Assembly: GCA_030377945.1 (NCBI GenBank)
Contig: JAUCGD010000173.1
Span: 1-6,818 of the forward strand
Length of the DNA: 6,818 nucleotides
DNA from: Desulfobacterales bacterium HSG17
GTDB lineage: Bacteria; Desulfobacterota; Desulfobacteria; Desulfobacterales; Desulfococcaceae
Direction: 5' to 3'
The position numbers and the translations under genes were made by a program. The notes below the pieces were generated by a model that saw only the letters and a list, made by a program, of their open reading frames with translations, was not told where the DNA came from and did no database searches. Positions within the stretch are counted from its first letter, which is position 1, and each line of letters starts with the position of its first letter. Below, in pieces: positions 5,970-6,818 of the stretch.

Positions 5970-6818
5970 TTAGTTCGCATTATAGATAACGGCATCTCCC
6001 AGTTTGCAACCGATCTTCTCTGCAATAATCGGGCATTTTGCTTTCAATAAGAAGAAAATATTTTTACGAGCACCTGAAAGGGTTTCAAAATTACCTTGTC
6101 CTTTTGAAATGATAAGATCCGCTTCTTGAAAAATTTGTTGAAATGAACGCGGGCATTCTGCCAAAAGCGTACCGGGCGCATCCGAACCATTATCAATAAC
6201 GGTAACGATATCCGTCATTCCCGTTTCAATGGCGTCATCCATGGTGGCGTCGTTCAAAACCGGGTTTCCGCGAACGGCAAAGGTGATTTTTTGCGGTTGC
6301 AACAGTTCTATCAGCAACCGGTCAAAAACGATTTCACCCGCATTATCGCCGAGATATAAAATATTTTTTGCAGTGGAAAGGGCTGTCAGCAGAAGAGAAA
6401 TATCTCCAGACAATTGATCAGACAATGATGATTCAATGGCATTGTTAATCATGGCCTGGTCCACATCGCCGTAAATGCCAAAATCAATAATATTACCGGC
6501 AATGGCCAACCGAACCGCTATTTCAATTTTATTAGAAGTTGATCCTATTCTTTCCTTTAAGGAGGGATATAAACCCAACGCATAGGCGTTATACCGGTCC
6601 TTCACAACCTTATAGGGGTCATTGTTCCCGGAGATTTTTCTGATCATGCGATGAATGATCTGTCCCATCTGCGGCGGGGACATTTTCAAATCCATTTTGG
6701 CGACGAGGGCTAAAACTTTTCGCAAAACCACTTCATGGGTCGCCGTGTCTGAAGTTGCAAATCGGACCGCGTCCAAAGTTTGACGAATAAAACAGGGCAA
6801 GCAATCAAGGGAAGTTTT
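5970..6818 (-). CDS. DUF89/ARMT1-like metal-dependent phosphatase, 5' end cut by window
   Basis: Predicted DUF89 (ARMT1-like) protein, a family of metal-dependent phosphatases proposed to remove damaged or excess sugar and cofactor phosphates. Key blocks are present: YLGDNAGEIVFD with the metal-binding Asp-Asn pair, VRGNPVLNDAT with the third metal Asp, SKGQGNFE, and a C-terminal AEKIGCKLGD. The frame stays open to the window edge and reads KTSLDCLPCF at its start. The TTG at 6800 falls inside the N-terminal CxxC motif of the short prokaryotic form (compare archaeal AF1104-like proteins), so it is not the start. The true start is probably an ATG immediately outside the window, giving about 283 residues. 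The in vivo substrate is unknown. It leads the visible cluster, and its promoter lies outside the window. Confidence 0.9.
   Translation of the reverse strand, partial: KTSLDCLPCFIRQTLDAVRFATSDTATHEVVLRKVLALVAKMDLKMSPPQMGQIIHRMIRKISGNNDPYKVVKDRYNAYALGLYPSLKERIGSTSNKIEIAVRLAIAGNIIDFGIYGDVDQAMINNAIESSLSDQLSGDISLLLTALSTAKNILYLGDNAGEIVFDRLLIELLQPQKITFAVRGNPVLNDATMDDAIETGMTDIVTVIDNGSDAPGTLLAECPRSFQQIFQEADLIISKGQGNFETLSGARKNIFFLLKAKCPIIAEKIGCKLGDAVIYNAN

Overview
The window looks like part of a chromosome from an anaerobic bacterium, most likely a Desulfobacterota/Deltaproteobacteria-type organism. This is inference. It rests on moderate-to-low G+C judged by eye, a large multi-domain hybrid histidine kinase, and a cluster joining a DUF89 phosphatase, a COG1237-type metallo-beta-lactamase-fold (MBL) protein and a stand-alone NifU-like scaffold, families common together in sulfate reducers and archaea. 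No rRNA, tRNA, CRISPR array or replication origin was seen.

Layout: bases 1-249 are upstream sequence with a small hairpin (72-86) and nested inverted repeats (202-234) just before the ribosome binding site of the first gene. Bases 250-2994 (+) encode a 914-residue membrane hybrid sensor kinase: MASE2-like membrane domain, HisKA, HATPase, two receiver domains, an HPt domain and a short C-terminal helical tail. Bases 2995-3432 hold no intact gene. They contain a decayed 3' end of an IS3-family transposase (about 3176-3346) and the matching right end of the element (about 3347-3376).

From the right edge back to 3433, four genes lie on the minus strand. In transcription order they are a DUF89/ARMT1-like metal-dependent phosphatase (start codon just outside the window), a COG1237-type MBL-fold hydrolase, a NifU/IscU-like Fe-S scaffold, and a winged-helix plus class I SAM methyltransferase of the Rv2258c-like family. 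The first three are tightly packed (27 bp and 12 bp gaps) and look like an operon. The methyltransferase follows after 113 bp, which may contain its own promoter with an operator-like palindrome.

The kinase appears self-contained: its internal phosphorelay (His203 to Asp490/Asp630 to His780) can run without a neighbouring regulator gene, and its output partner is not visible here. The minus-strand cluster has no assigned pathway. The combination of metabolite-phosphatase, MBL hydrolase and Fe-S scaffold suggests a cofactor or metallocluster role, but that is a hypothesis. The kinase and the cluster are convergent, separated by the insertion-sequence scar, and nothing in the sequence links them functionally.
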